Assembly: GCA_013375395.1 (NCBI GenBank)
Contig: JABXJW010000006.1
Span: forward strand, 1 to 49,432
Length of the DNA stretch: 49,432 nt
Source of the DNA: Desulfobacterales bacterium
Lineage (GTDB): Bacteria > Desulfobacterota > Desulfobacteria > Desulfobacterales > C00003060
Direction: 5' to 3'
Shown: positions 33,773-41,828 of the stretch, one piece after another
How the letters are laid out: the number at the start of each line of letters is the position of its first letter
Numbering within the stretch: the first letter of the stretch is position 1
Program-made: the position numbers and the translations under genes
Notes under the pieces: generated by a model
What the model saw: the letters and a program-made list of their open reading frames with translations, nothing else
What the model was told of the DNA's origin: nothing
Database searches by the model: none

Positions 33773-33951
33773 TGCGCCCGTGATAGCACGGCGAGGCGAA
33801 AGAATCAAAGTCTATCGTCAGCGACTTTCTCGCCTGGGTAAGGTCAGGCGCCGCACAGGCGCCAGGACCCACATTCCTGACAAACAGAAAACAGTTGTCA
33901 AGATTGTCGCCCTGTTTCTTCCAAAGGCCGGCAGCAACCTCAATGAAGGTT

Positions 33952-34186
33952 GATGGTCTCGTAAAAAGTCCAAATTAGACGGCAAAGTAATCCGCCGAAG
34001 CCGGACCAAATTCAAGGCGCGCACCTCTTTTCAAGACGCCAGGCGCAATCATGAGGAATGAGGCGTACTTATGGTACGCCGCAGTGATTTACCCTGTTAA
34101 ATCGGCTCCGCCGTCTCGCATAGCGAGAATTTAACGGTGCAGGGGATGCAGCGCAACGCAGAAGTTGGACTTTTTACGAAGCCGTC
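33952..34186. mobile_element. MITE-like element, copy D (longest)
   Basis: 235 bp, target duplication AAGGTT (33946-33951 and 34187-34192). It carries both modules of copy C, plus a third small insert with TCCGCCGAAGCCGGA. It sits 86 bp upstream of the SEC-C protein gene. The gap 33773-33945 contains no gene. Confidence 0.93.
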
Positions 34187-34271
34187 AAGGTTGATATTTG
34201 ATGCTTTTTCGAATACCTTTTTGCCTGTGCGCAGGACGGAAATCATCCAAAAAGATAATGAGGATCAAAGC

Positions 34272-36335
34272 ATGCCCAATCCTACCTTCAAATACATAGA
34301 CAAGCTCCGCGAAACGCACCGCTGCCGTCCGGAAGTGGCGGAAATGGCCGCCTGCATGCGAGACTTAGGCGTAGGCGAGTACGAAGACCTGCTTCAAAAG
34401 CTCACGGCGGAGGGCGAGGACAAGGCGATGGGAATTTTGCTCAATGTCTGTGCAGTGAATAAGGTCAAGCTGTCACCTCACCTGCTCGCAGAAACTTTAA
34501 GAATCGTGGAACCGCTGCTGGACTTCAGCCTACCCTACCGTTTTCAGGATGAAGCGGCTGTCAAACCATTGCTGGAAGTGGCCCAGGCGGAAGACATTTC
34601 CTGGCAACGCCAGGCCTATGCTGGCCGGATCGCTGCTGAACTGGCTGTCAACCTTGACACCGGGCGGCAGGCGGTGAAAAAAGTTTTGCTAAAATTGAGC
34701 AGTAGAATTCGTGCACCGGAACTGCAGTGGATTTTCGACGAGTCGCTTATACTTTTGGAAAAGGAAAACGGGCCGGATTTTGAACAGCTTTTTGAAATGC
34801 AGCGAGACCCACTGGAAGTGTTGCCGGCAGAAAAGCCGCCGGTGATTCTCGGGGGGCGTTTTACCATGCGCAGACCGATTCCAAAGATCGGTCGCAATGC
34901 CCCCTGTCATTGCGGCAGCGGCAAGAAATATAAAAAGTGCTGCTATGAAAAAGACCAAGAATTGCTGCGTGATCCCTCGCCATACCAAGGCGTGACCATG
35001 ACCCAGGCCCGTACATCCCCTGAACTGGTTGATGATGCCCGGCTGATCGATGCAATGCGCGCTTATGAGCTGAAAAAACTGGATCCGACCAAGCTGACAC
35101 CGGACCAGTTGCTGGCCGCCTACCGACGCGCCGATCTTTTCGGCTTACGGGAACTGGCTTTCGAAATGCTACTGGAACTCGAACGGCGAGCGGAAGAGAA
35201 AGATTTTGACCCGGGTCACTTTGAGGACTTGATCTATTCGGCGCTGGATGCAGGCAACGTTGAACTGGTAGAGAGAATATTAACCCATATCCCCCAGAGC
35301 GAATTGTATGATCCTGAGATGATCCAACTGAATCTCCATCTGATTAAACATCGCGAGCATTTTGCCCAGCTCGAAGCGGAGTGCCGTAGGGCATTGACCC
35401 AAGACGGCGAGCCACATTTGGATGATCCGTTGATGTCGTTGGGCAACACTCTCGAGAATAGTTCCCCGGCCTTGAGCATCGTCTTCGCAAGGGCTTTCAT
35501 CTGTGGCAACCCGGATCGTTTTCTGGACAACGAAACACTTATGGATGTGGTTCGCAGAAGCCGGGCGGAACTCGGCATAGATCCGTGGGGGGACCCTATC
35601 GAGGACTATTTGGAATGGTGCCTTGACAAGGCTGGGAAGGATTTTGAAGAGAACAAGAAAAATGAAGAAATTCTGAAACTGGCGGCAAAAGTCGCAGACG
35701 CCCAACAAAGGGCCAAAGAGAAAGAAAAGCAGCTTCGACAGAAAGAAAACCAGCTTAACGAACTTACCGTCAAACTTGAGAGAGAAAGGGCAGCATCGCA
35801 CGAGGTCCGGAGCATCCCATCTTCGAACCGTGTCGTGTCGCCTCCGCAAGAAAAGGACACCATTGCCGACCTAAGGCAGCGAATCGATGGGTTGAAAACG
35901 GAAATCAACTCACAACAGCAAATCCGCCGTCGCCTCCGCCGCCAGCTTCAGGCTGAACGTGAAAAAGTTCGCTCAGAGCAGCAGCAACCCAAGGCTCAAG
36001 TGCCTCCCCCGAAGCCGGAGATCTCCTTTAACCACAAGACAAATCTAAGAAAGATCCAAATTCCGGAGTTTATGCCGCCCTTTCAGCGGAGCTGCGAGTC
36101 GGTCCCGACGCCTCTTGTAGCCAAGGCCCTTAAGGCTGCCGTGGGATTTGCATCCCATGATGAATTCGTCTTGCGACAGACAATACCCATTAGAAGAATA
36201 CCGGGAGTTTATCGGATCAGGATTGGTATGCAATACCGGCTGATGCTACGCTGGAAACCGGACGAAGATCTTCAGATTCTCGATTTGATCCCGCGATCGC
36301 AATTGGAAACTTGGGTCAAGCAGCACGCTGCATAA
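34272..36335 (+). CDS. SEC-C motif/coiled-coil protein with RelE/ParE-like C terminus
   Basis: 687 aa. Residues 1-195 are helical and unassigned. A SEC-C zinc motif (IGRNAPCHCGSGKKYKKCC) lies at about 204-222. A long helical repeat-like region follows (about 260-440). Coiled coils rich in Glu/Lys/Gln cover about 457-505 and 530-571. The last 95 residues look like a RelE/ParE toxin fold: IRRIPGVYRIRIGMQYRLML and LQILDLIPRSQLETWVK. ATG 34272 with TGAGGA eight bases upstream is chosen; the longer frame starts within the MITE. No antitoxin-like gene is adjacent. Function unknown. Confidence 0.8.
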   Translation: MPNPTFKYIDKLRETHRCRPEVAEMAACMRDLGVGEYEDLLQKLTAEGEDKAMGILLNVCAVNKVKLSPHLLAETLRIVEPLLDFSLPYRFQDEAAVKPLLEVAQAEDISWQRQAYAGRIAAELAVNLDTGRQAVKKVLLKLSSRIRAPELQWIFDESLILLEKENGPDFEQLFEMQRDPLEVLPAEKPPVILGGRFTMRRPIPKIGRNAPCHCGSGKKYKKCCYEKDQELLRDPSPYQGVTMTQARTSPELVDDARLIDAMRAYELKKLDPTKLTPDQLLAAYRRADLFGLRELAFEMLLELERRAEEKDFDPGHFEDLIYSALDAGNVELVERILTHIPQSELYDPEMIQLNLHLIKHREHFAQLEAECRRALTQDGEPHLDDPLMSLGNTLENSSPALSIVFARAFICGNPDRFLDNETLMDVVRRSRAELGIDPWGDPIEDYLEWCLDKAGKDFEENKKNEEILKLAAKVADAQQRAKEKEKQLRQKENQLNELTVKLERERAASHEVRSIPSSNRVVSPPQEKDTIADLRQRIDGLKTEINSQQQIRRRLRRQLQAEREKVRSEQQQPKAQVPPPKPEISFNHKTNLRKIQIPEFMPPFQRSCESVPTPLVAKALKAAVGFASHDEFVLRQTIPIRRIPGVYRIRIGMQYRLMLRWKPDEDLQILDLIPRSQLETWVKQHAA

Positions 36336-36753
36336 ATTGCCTCTTTTTAGAAAGCTTCCCTTCACCCTGCCCAGAAGGCTGGATTTACGAATCTGTAACA
36401 AACTTACCATCTTATGGATGTCCGCATTCTTCTGCCTTGACAATCTACCTGGCAACTACTAAACTTTTTTTTGTTAAAAGAATTTCTCGCCATCTCAATT
36501 TCATTCCACAACGGATCACGCACAAATTTAGGGGGGCAAATGAAACTCAAAACGTGCCTACCCAACTCCTGACAGGACTTTGTCCGTTCTGTTGGGATTC
36601 GCGAACGTCGTTTTGTGCAGTGCTTCCCCGCTTTCTGTGAACTACGGCTCCACTTTTTCCCTACAATTTCTTGTACTCGTCAGCCTCTGTGTTTGTAAGC
36701 ACTGCTGCTACCTTCTGATGAGAAGCCAACAAAGCAACCCAAGGAGGCAAACC
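36336..36753. other. Gene-free stretch upstream of the Usp gene
   Basis: No gene recognised. It holds the candidate Usp promoter and a long leader of about 285 nt. A T8 run occurs at about 36465-36472 without an obvious stem. Confidence 0.5.
36437..36465 (+). promoter_or_regulatory. Candidate sigma-70 promoter of the Usp gene
   Basis: TTGACA, exactly 17 bp, TAAACT. Perfect -35 and moderate -10. Confidence 0.4.
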
Positions 36754-37677
36754 ATGTTTAATAAAGTCTTAGCGGCAACAGACTTGCTGGAGGCTTGTGA
36801 TGCGGCCGTGTTGACGGCTTTAGACATCGCCAAGCAAAACAATGCGAAACTGTATATCCTTCATGTGCTGGAATCCGCCTATTCCGGCAAGTATCGGCAT
36901 TTCGTAAAACACTTTAAGACAGGCGACGAAATTGTTAGTAATGAAGAGTATGAGGCAACAGTTAAAGAACAAATAGATAAACAGTGTGCCGGAGCTTTGA
37001 AACCTTATGGCAATTATGAAATTGCGGCAAGAGCCGGTTTCCCGTATGGGGAAATCCTAAGACTGGCAAGGGCGGAAAGGGTAGACTTGATCGTGCTCGG
37101 TCCACATGCGGGGAGGGCAGAAGAGAAAGGGGTGGTAAGAGTAAGCGGAACGATTGGCAGCACTGTGGAAGGCGTGATCATGCATGAGCGTTGCCCGGTA
37201 ATGGTTGTCAATCGGATAGTTCAAAAAGAGAGGCTGAACTTTAAGAAGGCACTGGTGTCTATTGATTTCTCTAAATCGTGCGAATATGCCTTGCAGTTCG
37301 CGATCAAATTGGCGCAAAGATACGGCTCAAAGATTTTCATATTTCACATGGGGGCCGCACCACCTTCACCCAGATATCCTCAAGCAGAGTTAGAGGCGGA
37401 GGTGGCTGCTTTGAAGAAAAGGCTTGAAGAATTTTGCAAAGAGATCCCCGAGGGGATAGACTATGAACTTAGTGTATGGGAGGGGACTCAGCCATATTTG
37501 GAAATCCTGAAATATGCTCGCGAAAAGGATGTGGACATAATTGCCATGGGTTCCCACACAAAAGAAAAGGGCGAAAAGTGGTACGTGGGCAGCGCAGTCG
37601 AGCAGGTAAGTTCCAGGTCTGTGTGTCCGGTAGCGGTAATTACCGACCCCAAGGCTCTGCTTAAGATGGAGGGTTGA
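36754..37677 (+). CDS. Double UspA universal stress protein
   Basis: 307 aa with two UspA domains in tandem (about 1-145 and 155-300). The first starts MFNKVLAATDLLEA and contains DLIVLGPHAGRAEEKG; the second starts FKKALVSIDFSKS and ends with the ATP-binding-like stretch DIIAMGSHTKEK...WYVGSAVEQV (G-2x-G-9x-G-S/T type). Double-Usp proteins act as ATP-binding stress factors. AAGGAGG lies seven bases before ATG 36754. It stands alone. Confidence 0.92.
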   Translation: MFNKVLAATDLLEACDAAVLTALDIAKQNNAKLYILHVLESAYSGKYRHFVKHFKTGDEIVSNEEYEATVKEQIDKQCAGALKPYGNYEIAARAGFPYGEILRLARAERVDLIVLGPHAGRAEEKGVVRVSGTIGSTVEGVIMHERCPVMVVNRIVQKERLNFKKALVSIDFSKSCEYALQFAIKLAQRYGSKIFIFHMGAAPPSPRYPQAELEAEVAALKKRLEEFCKEIPEGIDYELSVWEGTQPYLEILKYAREKDVDIIAMGSHTKEKGEKWYVGSAVEQVSSRSVCPVAVITDPKALLKMEG

Positions 37678-37689
37678 TTGATACCTTAA

Positions 37690-37710
37690 ACCATCAGCCA
37701 TGCTGATGGT
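37690..37710 (+). other. Perfect hairpin after the Usp gene
   Basis: ACCATCAGC-CAT-GCTGATGGT, 13 bp after the stop. There is no T tract, so it is an mRNA 3'-end stabiliser or Rho-dependent end candidate rather than a classical terminator. Confidence 0.5.
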
Positions 37711-37840
37711 CCGGGCTATGCTGTGCAGGTTACGTAGTGTTTAAGGTGTCTGATAAACTGGTTCTCTCGCCCGCTGGTGATTCTTATCTCTCACCCCAGG
37801 ACGATGGTTTCCACCTACGGGGCAGCGGCGGGCTGAGCTC

Positions 37841-37876
37841 TTGGCCTGATTTTTCCCCCTCAAAAAATCAGGCCAA
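37841..37876. repeat. 15-bp inverted repeat between usp and livF
   Basis: TTGGCCTGATTTTT (37841-37854) pairs with AAAAAATCAGGCCAA (37862-37876) around CCCCCTC. It lies between convergent genes and may end both transcripts, although the T tracts fall within the stem rather than after it. A TCTCTGTG-type simple repeat follows (37886-37916) and recurs at 39575-39600. Confidence 0.6.
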
Positions 37877-37918
37877 AAAAAATTATCTCTGTGATCTCTG
37901 TGCGCTCTGTGAGAGGCT

Positions 37919-38629
37919 TCATCCCAGGTAGGCTTTCTTCACATCCGGATCGGCGAGAAGCTCTTCTGAATTCCCCTCAAGTGCGAGGTCGCCGTTTTCC
38001 AGAACATAACCCCGCTGGGCGAATTGAAGCGCTAGGCGGGCATTCTGCTCAACGAGAAGTATGGTGGTCCCCTCCTTGTTTAATTCCTTAAGGGCCTCAA
38101 ACACGCTCATCATCAACAAAGGGGCCAGGCCCATGGAGGGCTCGTCAAGGAGCATGATCTTTCTTGCGCTCATAAAGGCCCTGCCGATTGCGAGCATCTG
38201 CTGCTCGCCGCCGCTAAGCGTTCCGGCCTTCTGAGTTTTCCTTTCTTCAAGGCGCGGAAAGATCGAAAGCACCCGCTCAAGATCCTGCTCGATCCTTTTG
38301 CCGTCCTTTCTTGCAAAGGTGGCAAGCAAGAGGTTTTCCATAACCGTAAGGTTGCCGAACAAGCGCCTTCCTTCGGGCACATGTGAGATGCCGAGTTTGC
38401 TCACCACCTTGTCTGCGGGGTATTTGAGCAGGTCTTTTCCCATGCAGATCATTTTGCTCCCCGCCTCAACAGGGACCAGGCGGGAGATCGCTCGCAAGGC
38501 AGTGCTCTTGCCTGCGCCGTTTGCTCCTATGATGCAAACCCTTTCTCCTTCTGCGACATGGAAGCTTATGCCGTGAAGCGCCCTGATACCGTCGTATGAG
38601 ACCCGCAGGTTTTCCACTGAAAGCAACAT
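37919..38629 (-). CDS. livF: Branched-chain amino-acid ABC ATPase LivF
   Basis: 236 aa ABC ATPase: Walker A GANGAGKSTAL, Q-loop VPEGRRLFGNLT (the V-x-EGR-x-LF motif typical of LivF), signature LSGGEQQMLAIGRA, Walker B IMLLDEPSMGLAP and switch LVEQNAR. It is the last gene of livKHMGF. Its ATG shares one base with the livG stop (TGATG), so it is translationally coupled. The C terminus ADPDVKKAYLG is standard. Confidence 0.95.
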   Translation of the reverse strand: MLLSVENLRVSYDGIRALHGISFHVAEGERVCIIGANGAGKSTALRAISRLVPVEAGSKMICMGKDLLKYPADKVVSKLGISHVPEGRRLFGNLTVMENLLLATFARKDGKRIEQDLERVLSIFPRLEERKTQKAGTLSGGEQQMLAIGRAFMSARKIMLLDEPSMGLAPLLMMSVFEALKELNKEGTTILLVEQNARLALQFAQRGYVLENGDLALEGNSEELLADPDVKKAYLG

Positions 38630-39399
38630 CAGTGCAATGCCTCCGTGCCTAAATATGCCTCAATGACCTTGGGGTCGTTTTGGATTTCATCCGGTGTGCC
38701 TTCGGCGATGACCTCGCCGAAGACCAGTGTCTGTACGATCTCGCAAAGTTCCATGACCATCTTCAACCTGTGTTCGATGAGCAAAATGGCAAGGCCGAAC
38801 TCGGCATGTATCCGGCGGATGATAGCCATCATCTGAGCAAGCTCTTCAGGGTTCATGCCTGCGGTGGGCTCATCCAGGAACAATATCTTGGGTTCAGTGG
38901 CCAAGGCCCTTGCCATCTCCACCCTCCTTTGTGCGCCGTACGGGAGGTTGAGAGCGACCTGATCAGCCAGATGGTCGATACCCATCAACTCCAGCAGGCT
39001 GTAAGCCTTGTCTTCAATTGCCGCCTCTTCCCTGCGGCGTCCGGATGTGCCGAAGAAGGCCCCTATCAATCCGTAGCTGATCTTCGAATACTGGGCCAGC
39101 TTCACATGCTCCAGCACTGTCATGTGCCTCCACAATCGCAGGTTCTGGAAAGTCCTGCCAAGGCCAAAGGAGGCGATCCGGTGGGGCTGAAGGCCTGTGA
39201 TCTTTTTGCCGTCAAAGATAATATTGCCTTCGGTGGGCCTGTAGACGCCGGTGATGAGGTTGAAGACGGTGGTCTTGCCCGCTCCGTTGGGACCGATCAG
39301 CCCCCTGACCTGGCCCGGCTCGATTTCAAGATCGTAGCTGTTGACGGCCCGAAGACCGCCGAAGTCAAGGCTCATTTTTTCAACCCGAAGCAACGGCAT
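38629..39399 (-). CDS. livG: Branched-chain amino-acid ABC ATPase LivG
   Basis: 256 aa: Walker A GPNGAGKTTVFNLITG, LivG-type FGLGRTFQNLRLWRHMTVLE, signature-region LPYGAQRRVEMARAL, Walker B ILFLDEPTAGMNPEE and LLIEHRLKMVM. ATG 39399 is preferred over 39474 because AGAGGT lies six bases upstream. It is coupled to livF by TGATG. A 213-bp gap with a large hairpin separates it from livM. Confidence 0.95.
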   Translation of the reverse strand: MPLLRVEKMSLDFGGLRAVNSYDLEIEPGQVRGLIGPNGAGKTTVFNLITGVYRPTEGNIIFDGKKITGLQPHRIASFGLGRTFQNLRLWRHMTVLEHVKLAQYSKISYGLIGAFFGTSGRRREEAAIEDKAYSLLELMGIDHLADQVALNLPYGAQRRVEMARALATEPKILFLDEPTAGMNPEELAQMMAIIRRIHAEFGLAILLIEHRLKMVMELCEIVQTLVFGEVIAEGTPDEIQNDPKVIEAYLGTEALH

Positions 39400-39492
39400 G
39401 CTATACCTCTTTAAAAAAGGATCTCTCGTTCGCTCGCTCTGCTCGCCCAAGCATTCTGGTCTCTCGCAGAGCACACACAGACACAGAGTTTC

Positions 39493-39527
39493 TTAAGCTG
39501 AATCGCTGAGGGGGCGATTCAGCTTAA
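39493..39527 (-). repeat. 14-bp perfect hairpin in the livM-livG gap
   Basis: TTAAGCTGAATCGC pairs with GCGATTCAGCTTAA around a 7-base loop. No T tract on either side. A second small palindrome CCCGCTTCCGCGGG lies at 39537-39550. It is within the operon and may adjust ATPase expression relative to the permease and binding protein. Confidence 0.7.
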
Positions 39528-39612
39528 ACTGCTGTCCCGCTTCCGCGGGAGATCATTACGGTTACCAGCAAAGTTATCTCTGTGCGGGCTCTGTGAGAGA
39601 TATAACTACCAA

Positions 39613-40881
39613 TCACTCCTTTCGCCTCTGTCTTGGTTTGACGAGGTTTTTGACATTGAATTCCTTGAAGGCGACAAGGCCGGTTGGGCGGAAGATCATC
39701 ACCAGAATGAGCAGCAGCGGAATGATAAGCCATTTCAATATCTCAAGCGGCCGCAATGCTTCACCCAGAAGGCTCAAGCTTACAGCGCCGACAATTGACC
39801 CGTACACGGAATTCAGTCCTCCAAAATAGACCATTGCCAGGACTTCTGCGAGTTTTTGAATGCCGAAGGTGGCCGGGTTGACGTACCTGAGCACATGGGC
39901 AAAGAGGCCGCCGGCCACACCCGCCCAGAAGGCTGCAAACAGGAATGCAATGATCTTGGTGCGTCTGGTGTCGACCGTCATGGCATTGGCTGCTGTTTCT
40001 TCATCGCGCACCGCATTGAGCGCTTTGCCCAGCGTTGAGCGTACGAAATTATTTATGATCCACACACAGGCCACGGTCCAGCCGAACACAGTGGGGAGAT
40101 TGGCCCAGTCCGGCTGGCTGCTCAGGCCGCGCGGCCCGCCGACGACCTCAAGATTTTCGATCATGCTCTTTACGATAAACATAAATGCCAGAGAGATGAT
40201 GGCCAGATAATCGCCCCTGGTCCTGAAGGAAGGGATTGCAATGGCAAGCGCTCCCAGGGCGGCTACCATTCCCCCTGCGATCAATGCCAGCGGGAACATG
40301 AACGGCCCCAGTGCTGAGGGAAGCAGCGCTTGCCCGAAGAGTTTGTCCTCGACAAACAGGGCCACGGTAAAGGCCGAGGCCGCGTATGCGCCAAGGGCCA
40401 TGAACCCCGGGTGCGAGCAGGAGAACTCTCCCATGTAGCCGTTGATGATATTCAAGCTCAAGGTAAGCATAACGGCGATCAGGGTGAGCTTTAGCGTAAT
40501 GACGCGGTAGGCGCTCATTTCCGACCACATGTGCAGGACAGCATAAAGGAGTCCGAGGTGGATAGCCACAGAGAAAAAGATCGGAAGGTTCAGCATCCTG
40601 GCCGCAAGCCTGTTTGCAAAAGATGCGCTCAGCCGGGCGACTGCAGCTACCGGCAAGGCATATATCAGCAGCACGTAGATGACTGCGGCTGGGATCAGCA
40701 CGGGTTTCTTGAGCATTATGACGCAGCCGAAAAGAACCGGTATCTTGGGCAAGCCCAAGGCAGCGGCCAGGGGGTCGCCCGCAAGATGTTCAAGCCATAC
40801 TGCGATCAGCGCCCCGAAGAGCCAGCCCAGCAGGGGAACACGGGAAAATGAACTGCGGATGTTTTCTTTCAATTGCTTCAT
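39613..40881 (-). CDS. livM: Branched-chain amino-acid ABC permease LivM
   Basis: 422 aa, longer than many LivM proteins because of an N-terminal extension with about four extra membrane segments (residues about 15-130), as in E. coli LivM. Core marks: LNIINGYMGEFSCSHPGFMALGAYA, FRTRGDYLAIISLAF, the transporter loop ALNAVRDEETAANAMTVD and YVNPATFGIQKLAEVLAMVYFGG. Four-base gap after livH. It transports with LivH and the LivG/LivF ATPases. Confidence 0.94.
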   Translation of the reverse strand: MKQLKENIRSSFSRVPLLGWLFGALIAVWLEHLAGDPLAAALGLPKIPVLFGCVIMLKKPVLIPAAVIYVLLIYALPVAAVARLSASFANRLAARMLNLPIFFSVAIHLGLLYAVLHMWSEMSAYRVITLKLTLIAVMLTLSLNIINGYMGEFSCSHPGFMALGAYAASAFTVALFVEDKLFGQALLPSALGPFMFPLALIAGGMVAALGALAIAIPSFRTRGDYLAIISLAFMFIVKSMIENLEVVGGPRGLSSQPDWANLPTVFGWTVACVWIINNFVRSTLGKALNAVRDEETAANAMTVDTRRTKIIAFLFAAFWAGVAGGLFAHVLRYVNPATFGIQKLAEVLAMVYFGGLNSVYGSIVGAVSLSLLGEALRPLEILKWLIIPLLLILVMIFRPTGLVAFKEFNVKNLVKPRQRRKE

Positions 40882-40885
40882 CTAC

Positions 40886-41809
40886 CTACAACCTCAGACG
40901 GGCGCTGTACGGTTCGCCAAAGAAGCCGTGGGGCTTGAATGTCAGGATGAGCAGGATGATTGAATAGGCGATCAGGTCGCGCAGCGTCGAGGGAAAGATC
41001 ATCGCCACAAATATTTCGATAAACCCAAGCAGGAAGCCGGCCAGTGTTGCGCCCAGAATGGAGCCTCTTCCACCAAGGATTGCAGCTACAAACGCCTTCC
41101 ATCCGAACACGATGCCCATGTAGGGGTCCAGCACTGGATAGGCCAGCCCGAATAGTATGCCGGCCGCTGCGGCCAGAGCGGAACCAAGGGCAAAGGTCAG
41201 GGCGGCAATGGTGTTTGTCGACACCCCCATCAAGGGCACTACCACATAGTCAAAAGCCATCGCCCGCATGGCCATTCCCCACTTTGTCCTGCGCACAAAC
41301 TGGTTCAGGGCAAACATGAGGAGCAAAGAGACCACAACGATCATTATTTTCTTGTTTGTTACGAACACGCCGCCGATATTGTACGTGGTTGACTCGATCA
41401 GGGACGGAAATCTTACCCGTCTTGCACCCAGCAGGGCCAGGTTCCCGGTCTCCAGTATGATCCCTATCATCAGGCCGGTGATCGCGGCAGAGGCCCGGGG
41501 GGCATCGCGCAAAGGCCGGTATCCGATCCTTTCTACTATCATTCCAACGAAAGCGGTCAGGAACATGGAGACAATGATGGTCAACATCAGGATCGACCAG
41601 TTGGGCAGTGCAACGGCTCCGGTTGAGGTGAGCGCCACCAGCCCGCTTGCCACACCGAAGCCGATGTAGGCCCCGACCATGAAGATATCGCCGTGAGCAA
41701 AGTTGAAGAGCATGAGCACGCCGTACACCATGGAGTATCCGAGGGCAATCAAGGCGTAGAAGCTGCCCCACTGCAAGGCGTTGACCAGGTTTTGGAAGAA
41801 AAATGCCAT
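40886..41809 (-). CDS. livH: Branched-chain amino-acid ABC permease LivH
   Basis: 307 aa, about eight membrane segments. LivH marks: NALQWGSFYALIALGYSMVYG, LMLFNFAHGDIFMVGAY, the coupling loop MAMRAMAFDYVVVPLMGVSTN and VFGWKAFVAAILGGRGSI. It follows livK by 19 bp and precedes livM by 4 bp. Confidence 0.95.
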   Translation of the reverse strand: MAFFFQNLVNALQWGSFYALIALGYSMVYGVLMLFNFAHGDIFMVGAYIGFGVASGLVALTSTGAVALPNWSILMLTIIVSMFLTAFVGMIVERIGYRPLRDAPRASAAITGLMIGIILETGNLALLGARRVRFPSLIESTTYNIGGVFVTNKKIMIVVVSLLLMFALNQFVRRTKWGMAMRAMAFDYVVVPLMGVSTNTIAALTFALGSALAAAAGILFGLAYPVLDPYMGIVFGWKAFVAAILGGRGSILGATLAGFLLGFIEIFVAMIFPSTLRDLIAYSIILLILTFKPHGFFGEPYSARLRL

Positions 41810-41828
41810 TGTATTAGTTCCGTGTTAT

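Noticed and set aside
34137-34271. Upstream start of the SEC-C gene inside MITE copy D
   Set aside because: The extra 45 codons are element sequence; ATG 34272 has a proper ribosome site.
36580-36753. N-terminal extension of the double Usp protein
   Set aside because: The extension is Cys/Leu-rich without homology, and AAGGAGG precedes the internal ATG 36754.
37841-37876. Classical intrinsic terminator
   Set aside because: The T/A runs lie within the stem and no T tract follows on either strand; kept only as an inverted repeat.
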